64,000 nt of DNA from Janthinobacterium lividum (GTDB lineage: Bacteria > Pseudomonadota > Gammaproteobacteria > Burkholderiales > Burkholderiaceae_D): NCBI RefSeq assembly GCF_034424625.1, contig NZ_CP139976.1:1860001-1924000 (forward strand), in the 5' to 3' direction. Below are positions 6,938 to 17,728 of the stretch, piece by piece; the first letter of the stretch is position 1, and each line of letters starts with the position of its first letter. Position numbers and translations under genes: made by a program. The notes under the pieces were generated by a model. It did no database searches. It was not told the DNA's origin and worked only from the letters and a program-made list of their open reading frames with translations.

Positions 6938-9931
6938 ATGCACACCTCGTTTTCCCCCTTGCGCACGCCGTTGCGCCTGACCGTCATGGCCTCCCTGTTG
7001 GCCAGCCTGTCCGTGCCGGCCCTGGCTGCTTCCGATATCGTCATCAGCCAGGTGTATGGCGGGGGCGGCAATACGGGGGCGCTGTACCGCAACGATTTCA
7101 TCGAATTGTTCAACCGCGGTGCCAGCCCCGTGAATGTGAGCAACTGGAGCGTGCAATACGCGTCCGCCGCCGGTTCCAGTTGGTCGGTGACGGCCTTGCC
7201 GGCTATCGAATTGCAACCTGGCCAGTATTTGCTGGTCCAGCAAGCCAAGGGCGCGGGCGGTACGCAGGACTTGCCTGCGCCGGATGCCACGGGCAGCCTG
7301 GCCATGTCCGGTACGGCGGGCAAGGTGTTGTTGAGCAATAGCAAGACGGCGCAAACGGGCACCAGCCCCACGGGCGCCGCCGTCATCGACCTGGTCGGTT
7401 TCGGCACGGCCAACGGCTTCGAAGGCGCCGTCGCGCCCGCGCCATCGAATACGCTGTCGATTGCGCGTGCGAATGGCGGCTGCGCCGACACGGACGATAA
7501 CAGCGCCGACTTCGCCACAGGCAGCGTGACGCCGCGCAATACGGCTTCGCCATTGAATGCCTGCGGCGGCCCTGTCGTGCACCAGATCGTCACCAGCTGC
7601 CCAGCCAGCCTGGCCTTGGCCGTGGGCAATGGCGGCAGCGCCGTGCTGCGCGCATCCGACGTCGATGGCGTCGTGAATGCCGCCACCTTGAGCTCGCCGG
7701 CCGTGGCTGGCATCAGCCTGGCCAATTTCAGCGCGGCCGGCGTGGCGGGCGAGAGCGCCATGGTCAGCCTGCTGGTGGCCGCCGGAGTGCCGGTGGGAAA
7801 TTACCCTGTCATCGTGAATTTCAGCAACGACCAGCAGCAAAGCGCCAGTTGCAAGATCGATGTCGCCGTGCAAGGCCTGGCTGCCGTCAGCCACACGATC
7901 CCGCAGATCCAGGGCAGCGGCGCTGCCAGCCCGTACGCCAATTCCGTGCAGACGACGCAGGGCGTGGTCACCCTGAAAGTAGGCACCGGCTTCTTCATCC
8001 AGGATGCGGCCGGCGATGGCGATCCATCGACCTCGGACGGCATCTTCGTGTACACGGGCGCGACGGCCACCACCGTGCAGCCGGGCGAGCTGGTGCGCGT
8101 GACGGGCACGGTGGTCGAATACACGCCGTCGGGCGCGAAAAATTCCTATACGGAATTCAAGGACGTGACGGCCATCCTCACGCAAAGCGCGGGCCACGCC
8201 ATCGTGCCGACGAATGTGACCTTGCCGAACGAGAACCTGGCCGCCGTGGAAGGCATGCTGGTGCGCTTCACGCAGCCCTTGACCGTGTCGCAAAACGCCT
8301 ACCTGGGCGCGCGCGGCGAATTGAGCCTGTCGGCGGGACGGCGCGAAGTGCCGACCAACCGTTATCCGGCCGGCTCCGCCGAGGCGCAAGCCTTGATCGC
8401 CGCCAATGCGAACAACCTGATCGTGCTCGATGATGGCATCTTTGTCGCACCGCCGACGATACCGTACATCGGCCAGGATGGCACCGTGCGCAGCGGCGAC
8501 ACGGTGGCCGACCTGACGGGCGTGGTGGACTTTGGCGCCATCGGCGGTGGCGGTGCTGCCTACAAACTGCAGCCGACGCAAACGCCGCAATTTTCGCGCG
8601 ACAATCCGCGCACGGGCAGCCCGGAACTGCCATCAGGCAACGTCAAGGTGGCCAGCGCGAACGTGCTGAACTTCTTTACGACCTTTACCAATGGCAATAA
8701 CGTGTTTGGCCAGACGGGGCAGGGCTGCACCGTGGGTTCGTCTACCACCAAGAGCAATTGCCGCGGCGCCGACAACCTGGCCGAATTCGTGCGCCAGCGC
8801 GACAAGATCGTCGCCGAACTGAAAGCCATCGATGCGGACGTGGTGGGCTTGATGGAAATCCAGAACAATGGCGAAACAGCCGTCAGTTACCTGGTCGAGC
8901 AGCTCAACGCTGCCATCGGCGGCGTCACGTATGCCGTGGTGCCGAAGCCGGCCGCCACGGGAACGGACGCCATCCGCGTGGCCATGATCTACAAGCCGGC
9001 CAAGCTGGGCCTGGTCGGCGCCGCCTTGTCGGATGCCAATGCCATCAACAACCGTCCGCCCATGGCACAGACCTTCCGCGCCGGCAATGGCGAGAAATTC
9101 TCGCTGGTCGTCAACCACCTGAAGTCGAAGGGCAGCTGTCCATCGAGCGGGCTGGACGCGGACCAGAACGATAGCCAGAGCTGCTGGAATGCCACCCGCG
9201 TGCAGCAAGCCCAGCGCCTGGTGGGCAGTTTCGTGCCGCAAGTGGCGGCCGCTGCCGGCGACGCGGACGTGCTGGTCATCGGCGACCTGAATTCATATGG
9301 CGCGGAAGACCCGATCCAGGTCATCACGGGCGCCGGTTTCGTCAATGAACTCGAGCGTTTCGTGCGGCCGTCCGGCATGCCGTACTCGTATGTATTCGGC
9401 GGCCAGAGCGGCTACCTCGACCATGCGCTGGCCAGTGCGTCGCTGAGCCCGCAAGTGGCAGGCGTGGCCGAATGGCATGTGAATGCGGACGAGCCGGAAG
9501 TGATCGACTACAACATCGACTCGGCCAAGCCGCAAGACTTGTACAACGGCTTGCCTTACCGCGCCTCGGACCACGATCCCGTCGTCATCAGCCTGGACTT
9601 GCAGCCCGCTTACCGCGACATCACGGCGGGCGTGGCGCAAGCCAGTTCGGGCCTCGCGTACAACCGCGTGACGCAAAAATACACGGGCACCTTCTCGTTC
9701 ACCAACACGGGCACGAGCGCCTTGTCCGGCCCGTTCCAGGTGGTGTTCGGCGGCTTGCCTGCCGGCGTGGCCCTGGCCAATGCCACGGGCAGCCATGCGG
9801 GCGCCGCGTATGTCACGGTCAACGCGGCCAGCCTGGCGCCGGGCGCGACAGCCTCGTTTGCCGTCAGTTTCACCAATCCGTCGAAAGTGACGATCAATTA
9901 TTCCGCCAGCATTTTCGCCGGCAACTTCTAA
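6938..9931 (+). CDS. ExeM/NucH family extracellular endonuclease
   Basis: A 997-residue secreted nuclease. After a signal peptide (residues 1-31, ending PALAA) comes a lamin-tail domain (about 33-150; SDIVISQVYGGGGNTGALY). An ExeM/NucH-type middle domain follows, then an endonuclease/exonuclease/phosphatase domain from about residue 568 (VKVASANVLNFFTTF, LMEIQNNG, GDLNSYGAEDP, ASDHDPVVISL with the catalytic Asp-His pair). The last 110 residues form a beta-sandwich-like tail ending TINYSASIFAGNF. Family members degrade extracellular DNA, often in biofilms. There is no PEP-CTERM signal in this protein. The ATG at 6938 is preceded by CGGGAT and starts the signal peptide. A PEP-CTERM gene begins 10 bp after the stop, so the two are very likely co-transcribed. 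Confidence 0.9.
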   Translation: MHTSFSPLRTPLRLTVMASLLASLSVPALAASDIVISQVYGGGGNTGALYRNDFIELFNRGASPVNVSNWSVQYASAAGSSWSVTALPAIELQPGQYLLVQQAKGAGGTQDLPAPDATGSLAMSGTAGKVLLSNSKTAQTGTSPTGAAVIDLVGFGTANGFEGAVAPAPSNTLSIARANGGCADTDDNSADFATGSVTPRNTASPLNACGGPVVHQIVTSCPASLALAVGNGGSAVLRASDVDGVVNAATLSSPAVAGISLANFSAAGVAGESAMVSLLVAAGVPVGNYPVIVNFSNDQQQSASCKIDVAVQGLAAVSHTIPQIQGSGAASPYANSVQTTQGVVTLKVGTGFFIQDAAGDGDPSTSDGIFVYTGATATTVQPGELVRVTGTVVEYTPSGAKNSYTEFKDVTAILTQSAGHAIVPTNVTLPNENLAAVEGMLVRFTQPLTVSQNAYLGARGELSLSAGRREVPTNRYPAGSAEAQALIAANANNLIVLDDGIFVAPPTIPYIGQDGTVRSGDTVADLTGVVDFGAIGGGGAAYKLQPTQTPQFSRDNPRTGSPELPSGNVKVASANVLNFFTTFTNGNNVFGQTGQGCTVGSSTTKSNCRGADNLAEFVRQRDKIVAELKAIDADVVGLMEIQNNGETAVSYLVEQLNAAIGGVTYAVVPKPAATGTDAIRVAMIYKPAKLGLVGAALSDANAINNRPPMAQTFRAGNGEKFSLVVNHLKSKGSCPSSGLDADQNDSQSCWNATRVQQAQRLVGSFVPQVAAAAGDADVLVIGDLNSYGAEDPIQVITGAGFVNELERFVRPSGMPYSYVFGGQSGYLDHALASASLSPQVAGVAEWHVNADEPEVIDYNIDSAKPQDLYNGLPYRASDHDPVVISLDLQPAYRDITAGVAQASSGLAYNRVTQKYTGTFSFTNTGTSALSGPFQVVFGGLPAGVALANATGSHAGAAYVTVNAASLAPGATASFAVSFTNPSKVTINYSASIFAGNF

Positions 9932-9941
9932 GGACACCATC

Positions 9942-10580
9942 ATGTTGACAACGACACTTCATCCGGCCATGCGCCGCGCCGTCCTGGCCGCCGTGCTGGC
10001 CGCCAGCTCCAGCCTGGCGCTGGCGGATCCGCTCGGCTACCGCGTGGAAATCGACACGAGCCAGTTCTCGGGCGCCGGTTTCCTCGACTTCGCCTTTATC
10101 GCCGGCAATAGCCCCGCGCCGGGCGCCAGCGCCGTGCTCAGCAATTTTTCGGGTGCGTTCGGCGGGCTGGCATCGCAGGAAGGCAATGTCAGCGGCAGCT
10201 TGCCCGGCACCTTGACCTTCGGCAATAGCGGCGCCTACAACGACTGGTTTCACAACGTGACCCTGGGCGGCAAGTTCGGTTTCAATATCGTCTTCGGCGG
10301 CGATTTCCTGAACACGGCCGGCAACGCGGGCACGACGTTTGGCGTGGGCTTGCTCGACTACACCGGCATGGCTTATCTGGGCAATGCGAACGGCAACGTC
10401 GTGCAATTCGAACTGACCCCGCTCAACGGCGGCTTGCCCGCCAGCATTGCGGGCAGTAGCTACGCCAGCATCGCGACGATCTCGGCCGTGCCGGAGGCGT
10501 CGGAATGGATGATGCTGACGGGCGGCCTGGCGCTGATCGGTTTTGCCCTGCGCCGCCGCCAGCCTGGCACACGGGCCTAG
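9942..10580 (+). CDS. PEP-CTERM protein (NF038129-like), VPEASEW variant
   Basis: A 212-residue exported protein with a signal peptide (ending SSSLALA), a beta-rich body (YRVEIDTSQFSGAGFLDFAF) resembling the NF038129 family, and a C-terminal sorting signal VPEASEWMMLTGGLALIGF followed by ALRRRQ. The motif is PEA rather than PEP, with a standard hydrophobic segment and Arg cluster. AAGGA lies 8-12 bases before the ATG. It starts 10 bp after the nuclease gene, which suggests that the two products are made together; a physical link is inference. A terminator follows at 10595-10628. Confidence 0.83.
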   Translation: MLTTTLHPAMRRAVLAAVLAASSSLALADPLGYRVEIDTSQFSGAGFLDFAFIAGNSPAPGASAVLSNFSGAFGGLASQEGNVSGSLPGTLTFGNSGAYNDWFHNVTLGGKFGFNIVFGGDFLNTAGNAGTTFGVGLLDYTGMAYLGNANGNVVQFELTPLNGGLPASIAGSSYASIATISAVPEASEWMMLTGGLALIGFALRRRQPGTRA

Positions 10581-10594
10581 TCTTTCCAGCCTGG

Positions 10595-10628
10595 ACACAG
10601 CGCGCCTGCGGGCCGCTGTGTTTTTTTT
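10595..10628 (+). terminator. Terminator of the nuclease/PEP-CTERM unit
   Basis: ACACAGCG (10595-10602) pairs with CGCTGTGT (10614-10621), followed by a run of eight T. Confidence 0.85.
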
Positions 10629-10760
10629 GTTTATTTATTTGAAATAGCTATAAATCAGGAAACTAAATTGTATTGGTCACCGTTTTACGCTTGATGCATA
10701 GTAAAAAACTTGTCGGGCAGTCTAAGTAACCCCCAATAAATTCTTGTGTTTTCTAGCTTC

Positions 10761-10845
10761 CATAAGTGGCGCGCTGCTGCGTTACCCATCGCTAGCAGTG
10801 CTCGCACTGCGTCGCGCCGGGCGCCTTGCATCACATCCACTTCTG
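10761..10845. repeat. Nested-dyad structured element upstream of the response regulator
   Basis: Three nested inverted repeats share one centre: CATAAGTGG with CCACTTCTG (one mismatch), GGCGCG with CGCGCC, and GCAGTGC-TC-GCACTGC (10795-10810). The GC-rich block sits inside an AT-rich spacer (10621-10927). It looks like a small structured intergenic repeat or a protein-binding dyad; only one copy is visible here. Confidence 0.4.
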
Positions 10846-10927
10846 TTTGCTATAAATTCACAATAATTTTCTGGCGATTACTTAGTTCTTCATAGATTGC
10901 CGCCAACTTTTTTCGGGAGATGCATCG

Positions 10928-11632
10928 ATGCCTGGCCATATCCTGGTGCTGGACCCTGCGCCTGCCATGCAAGCGCTGCTGGCGCATAACTTCGCAGGCG
11001 CCGGCTACCGGGTCAGCTGCGCCCTGGATGCGCGCGGCGCGCTGGCGCTGCTGGCGGCCGGCCCGCCCGATGTATTGCTGCTGGAATGGGAGCTGCCGGA
11101 TGCGTCCGGCATCGCGCTGCTGCGCCAGGTGCGCCAGGATGGCGTGTTGTGCGACTTGCCCATCATCATGGTCAGCGCGCGCGACAGCGAACAGGACAAG
11201 GTGCTGGCGCTGGAAAGCGGCGCCGACGACTATCTGTGCAAGCCTTTCGGTCCCCGTGAAATGCTGGCCCGCGTGCACGCGCTGCTGCGCCGGCGCGCGC
11301 CATCGGCCTTGCGCGCAGGCGCAGGCACGGCAGCGCTGCGGCTCGACCCACACACCCTGCGCGTGACGGCCGGTAACGTGCCCGTCAACCTGGGCCGCGT
11401 GGAATTCAAGCTGCTGCATTTCCTGATGAACCATCCGGGCAGGGTGCATAGCCGCGCGCAGTTGCTGGACCAGGTGTGGGGCCATGCGACGTATCTCGAC
11501 GAGCGCACGGTCGACGCCCACGTGGGGCGTCTGCGGCAGGCGCTGCAGCCGGGCGGCTGCGGCCACCGCATCGAAACCGTGCGCGGCAGCGGCTACCGCT
11601 ATCTGGCGTTTGACGCCGCCGTGTGCGCATGA
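10928..11632 (+). CDS. OmpR/PhoB-type response regulator with Glu at the phosphoacceptor site
   Basis: A 234-residue regulator with an N-terminal receiver (about 1-120) and a C-terminal winged helix (about 130-230; VEFKLLHFLMNHPGRVHSRA, then RTVDAHVGRLRQAL, IETVRGSGYRY). The receiver keeps Ser83 (MVSAR) and Lys105 (CKPF), but the usual phosphoacceptor Asp is Glu53 (LLLEWELPD), and the acidic pocket is reduced to a single Asp9 (VLDP instead of the usual EDE-type cluster). This is seen in the DNA (GAA at 11084). It suggests a regulator that works without phosphorylation, or is locked active, as known for some atypical receivers; that is inference. No histidine kinase gene is adjacent. The stop overlaps the next start (ATGA), so it is translationally coupled to epsA. 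Confidence 0.88.
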   Translation: MPGHILVLDPAPAMQALLAHNFAGAGYRVSCALDARGALALLAAGPPDVLLLEWELPDASGIALLRQVRQDGVLCDLPIIMVSARDSEQDKVLALESGADDYLCKPFGPREMLARVHALLRRRAPSALRAGAGTAALRLDPHTLRVTAGNVPVNLGRVEFKLLHFLMNHPGRVHSRAQLLDQVWGHATYLDERTVDAHVGRLRQALQPGGCGHRIETVRGSGYRYLAFDAAVCA

Positions 11633-12300
11633 TGCTGCTGACGGGGCGGGAGCAGGAATACCTGCTGCACGCCATCCTCGGCGCGCATGGCATCGTCGCG
11701 CCCGGCGATTTCTTTCTGTGGAGCCAGGGGCCGCTGCAAACGCTGTTACCGCACGACATATTAATGTGCGCGCAACTGGATGACGATGGTGCCGTGCTGC
11801 GCAGCGAAGCCTGGCACAGCGCCGCGCCCGATCACGCGCTGCTGCGCGAGCGCCAGGGCCAGCTGGCGCACCTTGCGCTGGCCTGGCGCGCGGGCGGCCA
11901 GGGGGCTGCCGTCATCGACGGCGTGCTGGTGCACGGCAGCGTGGGCGACGCCGGCGGCAGCTTTTTTGCCCTGTTCGCCGTGATGCCGGCGGACGCTGCG
12001 CGCCAGGCGTATGTGCTGGAACTGCTGTTGCCCTACCTGCACGTGCACTGGCTGGCGCTGCCAGGCAGCCAGCATGCGCGCATGGCCGGCCCGGCTGCCA
12101 CGCGCGCGGCCAGTGCGCGCGAACTGGAAGTGCTGCATTGGGTGCGCGAAGGGAAAAGCAATGACGAGGTGGGGGAAATTCTCGGTATCAGCGGCGCCAC
12201 CGTGAAAAGCCATTTGCAGCGTATCTACAAATTATTGGGCGTGAGCAATCGCATGCAAGCCGTGTCGCGCGGCATCGCGCTGCGCTTGCTCAGCCATTAG
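11629..12300 (+). CDS. epsA: XrtB/PEP-CTERM-associated transcriptional regulator EpsA
   Basis: A 223-residue protein. The N-terminal domain (FFLWSQGPLQTLLPHDILMC, and LLLPYLHVHWLAL) matches the EpsA family associated with exosortase and exopolysaccharide loci. The C-terminus is a LuxR/GerE helix-turn-helix (ARELEVLHWVREGKSNDEVG, then ATVKSHLQRIYKLLGVSNR). The family is thought to control exopolysaccharide and PEP-CTERM genes; its ligand is not known to me. The ATG at 11629 overlaps the TGA of the atypical response regulator, so the two are made together. Its 3' end overlaps the convergent propeptide-like gene by four bases. Its place among PEP-CTERM genes supports them as targets, but no binding site is established. 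Confidence 0.87.
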   Translation: MMLLTGREQEYLLHAILGAHGIVAPGDFFLWSQGPLQTLLPHDILMCAQLDDDGAVLRSEAWHSAAPDHALLRERQGQLAHLALAWRAGGQGAAVIDGVLVHGSVGDAGGSFFALFAVMPADAARQAYVLELLLPYLHVHWLALPGSQHARMAGPAATRAASARELEVLHWVREGKSNDEVGEILGISGATVKSHLQRIYKLLGVSNRMQAVSRGIALRLLSH

Positions 12301-12716
12301 CGCTGGTCCTGCGGCCTGGCCTGCGGCTTGCCGCTGCCGCCGCCATCTTGCGTGTGTTCGATGCTGCCGGGCGAGACCCGTGCCACGTCAGGGCTCGCTT
12401 GCAGGCGCGCCACTTCGGCGCGTGTCAGCATGGCGGCAAAGCCATTGAAGGCCACCGTGTAGCGGTATTGCACTGGGGCATCGGGCACCAGCGCCAGCAC
12501 GGCGCGCTGCTGCGCTTCCAGCTGGGCCGTGTAGCGCCGCGCCGCGTCGCTGTCCGTATCGAGCCTATGCACGCCGTCCGCTTGCGAGGCCAGCGGCGGG
12601 GCGCGCAATTGCACCAGATAGGACAGTCGCGCCGCAGCGGCCTGCGCCGCGACAGGCAGTGCATGGAGGCTGGCCATGCCGGCCAGGATGGCAATGCTGA
12701 GGCGAAATGCGGACAT
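12297..12716 (-). CDS. Stand-alone inhibitor I9 (subtilisin propeptide-like) protein
   Basis: A 139-residue exported protein: signal peptide (MSAFRLSIAILAGMASLHAL...), then an I9-type propeptide domain (YLVQLRAPPLAS ... VQYRYTVAFNGFAAMLTRAE ... LQASPDVARVSPG) and a polar tail. The protease domain is absent. The core closely resembles the propeptide of the neighbouring S8 protease (VQYQYKIVLNGFSALLTDAE ... LQASGEVASIAPD). Free I9 domains can act as chaperones or inhibitors of subtilases; here that role is inference from similarity and neighbourhood. The Met at 12716 is chosen because the signal peptide starts there; 12734 is an alternative. It lies downstream of the protease on the same strand, after that gene's terminator. 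Confidence 0.78.
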   Translation of the reverse strand: MSAFRLSIAILAGMASLHALPVAAQAAAARLSYLVQLRAPPLASQADGVHRLDTDSDAARRYTAQLEAQQRAVLALVPDAPVQYRYTVAFNGFAAMLTRAEVARLQASPDVARVSPGSIEHTQDGGGSGKPQARPQDQR

Positions 12717-12775
12717 GCAAACTCCTTTGCGCATGGCGGACGAGTTGCCCGTGCGCCGATTGTACGCGTGTTACG

Positions 12776-12803
12776 CATAAAAAACGCGCCCCGCAGGGCG
12801 CGT
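12776..12803 (-). terminator. Terminator of the S8 protease gene
   Basis: An 8-bp stem, ACGCGCCC-CGCA-GGGCGCGT (12784-12803). Read on the minus strand, the stem is followed by TTTTTT. Confidence 0.8.
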
Positions 12804-12828
12804 CGTGTTACCGCCTGGAGCGATACCG

Positions 12829-15981
<3,153 letters not shown>

Positions 15982-16024
15982 GTAGGGTTTCCTGGTGACG
16001 GTAGCGGGAATCGAAAGGGATAAA

Positions 16025-16783
16025 TCAGGCTTGCTGGCGGCGGCGCGCCGCGAAACCGATGCCTGCCAGGCCCAGCAGCATCATCGCGTAGGTCGATGGC
16101 TCCGGTACCGAGGCGACGATATTGTCTAGCGCAAACTGGCCCTTGTTGGTGCTGAAGGCGTTGCAATTGCCGGCCGTGTTGCAAGTGAAGCCGAAGAAGG
16201 CCAGCGAGGCGAATTGCTGGCTGCCGAAGCTGGCGCTGGTGTTGTAGTGTTGGAACTGGAAGTTGCCGCCGATGGGGCCGCCCAGCTGGTATGTTTCATA
16301 CAGGGAAGAGCCGTCCGCGTAGAAACCTTGCACGCGCAGCAGGCCGGCTACCGCCGGATAAGTGACGCCCTGGGCGTAGCCGATGAAGCTGGCGTCGAAG
16401 CCCTGCAGGCTGACGCTGCCGCCCGGGTTCAGCGGGTCCAGGTAGATGATGCCGTCGTTGAGCGAGGCATAGTAATTGCTCGTATTGTTGGTCGGGCACG
16501 CCATGCCGCAGGCGGCCGGATCCGTGCCGTCGAACACGGCGCCGACCAGGTCGCCATAACTGGCGCCGGCGGCATTCGAAGCACCCGTCAGCAGGAATTT
16601 GCCGAATTCCAGGGAGTCGCCATGGCCGACGAACTGGCTATCCAGATTGTCAAAGTTGATCACGTCCGCGATGGCGGCGGGGGCCCAGGCGGCGGACAGG
16701 GCCAGGATGGCGGCGCCGGTCCACTGCTTGGCCGAGAAAGGACTTGCTGCGGAAGCTGCCTTCGAATGCACAATACGAGTCAT
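16025..16783 (-). CDS. PEP-CTERM protein (NF038120-like)
   Basis: A 252-residue exported protein. The start at 16783 is chosen for the AAGGGA ribosome site and because the family-like N-terminus MTRIVHSK is followed by a signal segment (AAILALSAAWAPAAIA). The body begins VINFDNLDSQFVGHGDS and looks like a beta-sandwich of the NF038120-type PEP-CTERM group; several Cys pairs are present (ACGMACPT; FTCNTAGNCN). The C-terminus is VPEPSTYAMMLLGLAGIGF followed by AARRRQ, a complete sorting signal. The S8 protease gene follows 43 bp downstream, so the two may be co-transcribed. The function is unknown. Confidence 0.86.
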   Translation of the reverse strand: MTRIVHSKAASAASPFSAKQWTGAAILALSAAWAPAAIADVINFDNLDSQFVGHGDSLEFGKFLLTGASNAAGASYGDLVGAVFDGTDPAACGMACPTNNTSNYYASLNDGIIYLDPLNPGGSVSLQGFDASFIGYAQGVTYPAVAGLLRVQGFYADGSSLYETYQLGGPIGGNFQFQHYNTSASFGSQQFASLAFFGFTCNTAGNCNAFSTNKGQFALDNIVASVPEPSTYAMMLLGLAGIGFAARRRQQA

Positions 16784-17248
16784 GAATTTTCCCTTGGTGA
16801 TTATGTAGGATGCAATATGTTTTGCGTCTGGGATGCTCTTTCCTGCGTGGACGGATAAGACCAATACGTAGAAAATTGATTTTTACTATAGCAAAAGAGG
16901 CAATTTCATTGTTTGATATTCTTGCAAATTTAATTTGAAAGTTACAAATAATGAATGAATAAAATTCATCACTTACTATGAATTGGTAACCAGTAGTAGA
17001 TAGTTTCCGCATTGAAAATAGTTGAGTGATTGACCAGCCAGTCAAGCGCGCGCGTCGCCGTGGCGGTTTCGCGCACACTGGATGGTTTCCGTCGGAATTT
17101 GTTGTTCACAGTACAAAGAAAAGATTGTATGAACCATAACCGGCATGGTAGGCTGATAAGCATCAGGCAAGCGCGTGTCGCCTGTGCGTGGCCATCCGCC
17201 GCGCGCAGCGACGCAATGTATTGAAGGTAGGCAATAAGGAGTTACCGG
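16784..17248. other. Divergent control region between PEP-CTERM/protease and secretion operons
   Basis: 465 bp. The part 16860-17000 is strongly AT-rich. It must carry the promoters of the minus-strand PEP-CTERM/protease genes and of the plus-strand secretion operon. I found no convincing -35/-10 or -24/-12 pair. An AAGGAG ribosome site for gspG lies at 17236-17241. No gene is visible. Confidence 0.4.
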
Positions 17249-17692
17249 ATGCATGCAGCACACAGGCAGAACCTTGCGGCAACGCGCCATGCGCGCGGCT
17301 TTACCTTGCTCGAATTGCTGGTCGTCATCGTGATCATCGGCTTGCTGGCGGCGTATGTCGGCCCCAAGTATTTCGCCCAGCTGGGCAAATCCGAAGTGAC
17401 GGTGGCCAAGGCGCAGATCGAGGCGTTTGAAAAATCGCTCGACACCTACCGCCTCGACGTGGGGCGCTATCCCACCACGGAAGAAGGCCTGGCCGCGCTG
17501 CTGGCCGCGCCGCCTGCCGCCGGCACGCGCTGGAATGGTCCCTACCTGAAAAAGGCCGTGCCGCTCGACCCGTGGGGCCATGCCTATCAATACCGCGCGC
17601 CCGGCAGCAAGGGCGAGTACGACATCGTCTCGATGGGCAAGGATGGCCAGCCGGGCGGCAGCGGCGAGAACGCCGACATCAGCTCGCAATAA
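17249..17692 (+). CDS. gspG: Type II secretion major pseudopilin GspG-like
   Basis: A 147-residue prepilin-like protein. It has a short basic leader, then G-FTLLELLVVIVIIGLLAAYV, the type IV prepilin cleavage and hydrophobic segment with Glu at +5. The C-terminal GspG signature follows (YRLDVGRYPTTEEGLAALL, WNGPYLKK, DPWGHAYQYRAPG, YDIVSMGKDGQ). The family forms the periplasmic pseudopilus that pushes substrates through the secretin. AAGGAG precedes the ATG. It is the first gene of a ten-gene plus-strand operon (17249-26644). Order and content (G, F, E, PilM/N/O/P-like, secretin, three more prepilin-like proteins) differ from the classical gspC-N cluster. Confidence 0.92.
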   Translation: MHAAHRQNLAATRHARGFTLLELLVVIVIIGLLAAYVGPKYFAQLGKSEVTVAKAQIEAFEKSLDTYRLDVGRYPTTEEGLAALLAAPPAAGTRWNGPYLKKAVPLDPWGHAYQYRAPGSKGEYDIVSMGKDGQPGGSGENADISSQ

Positions 17693-17728
17693 CGCCAGCG
17701 CCATTCTTTTTCCTACGGACAAGCCATC

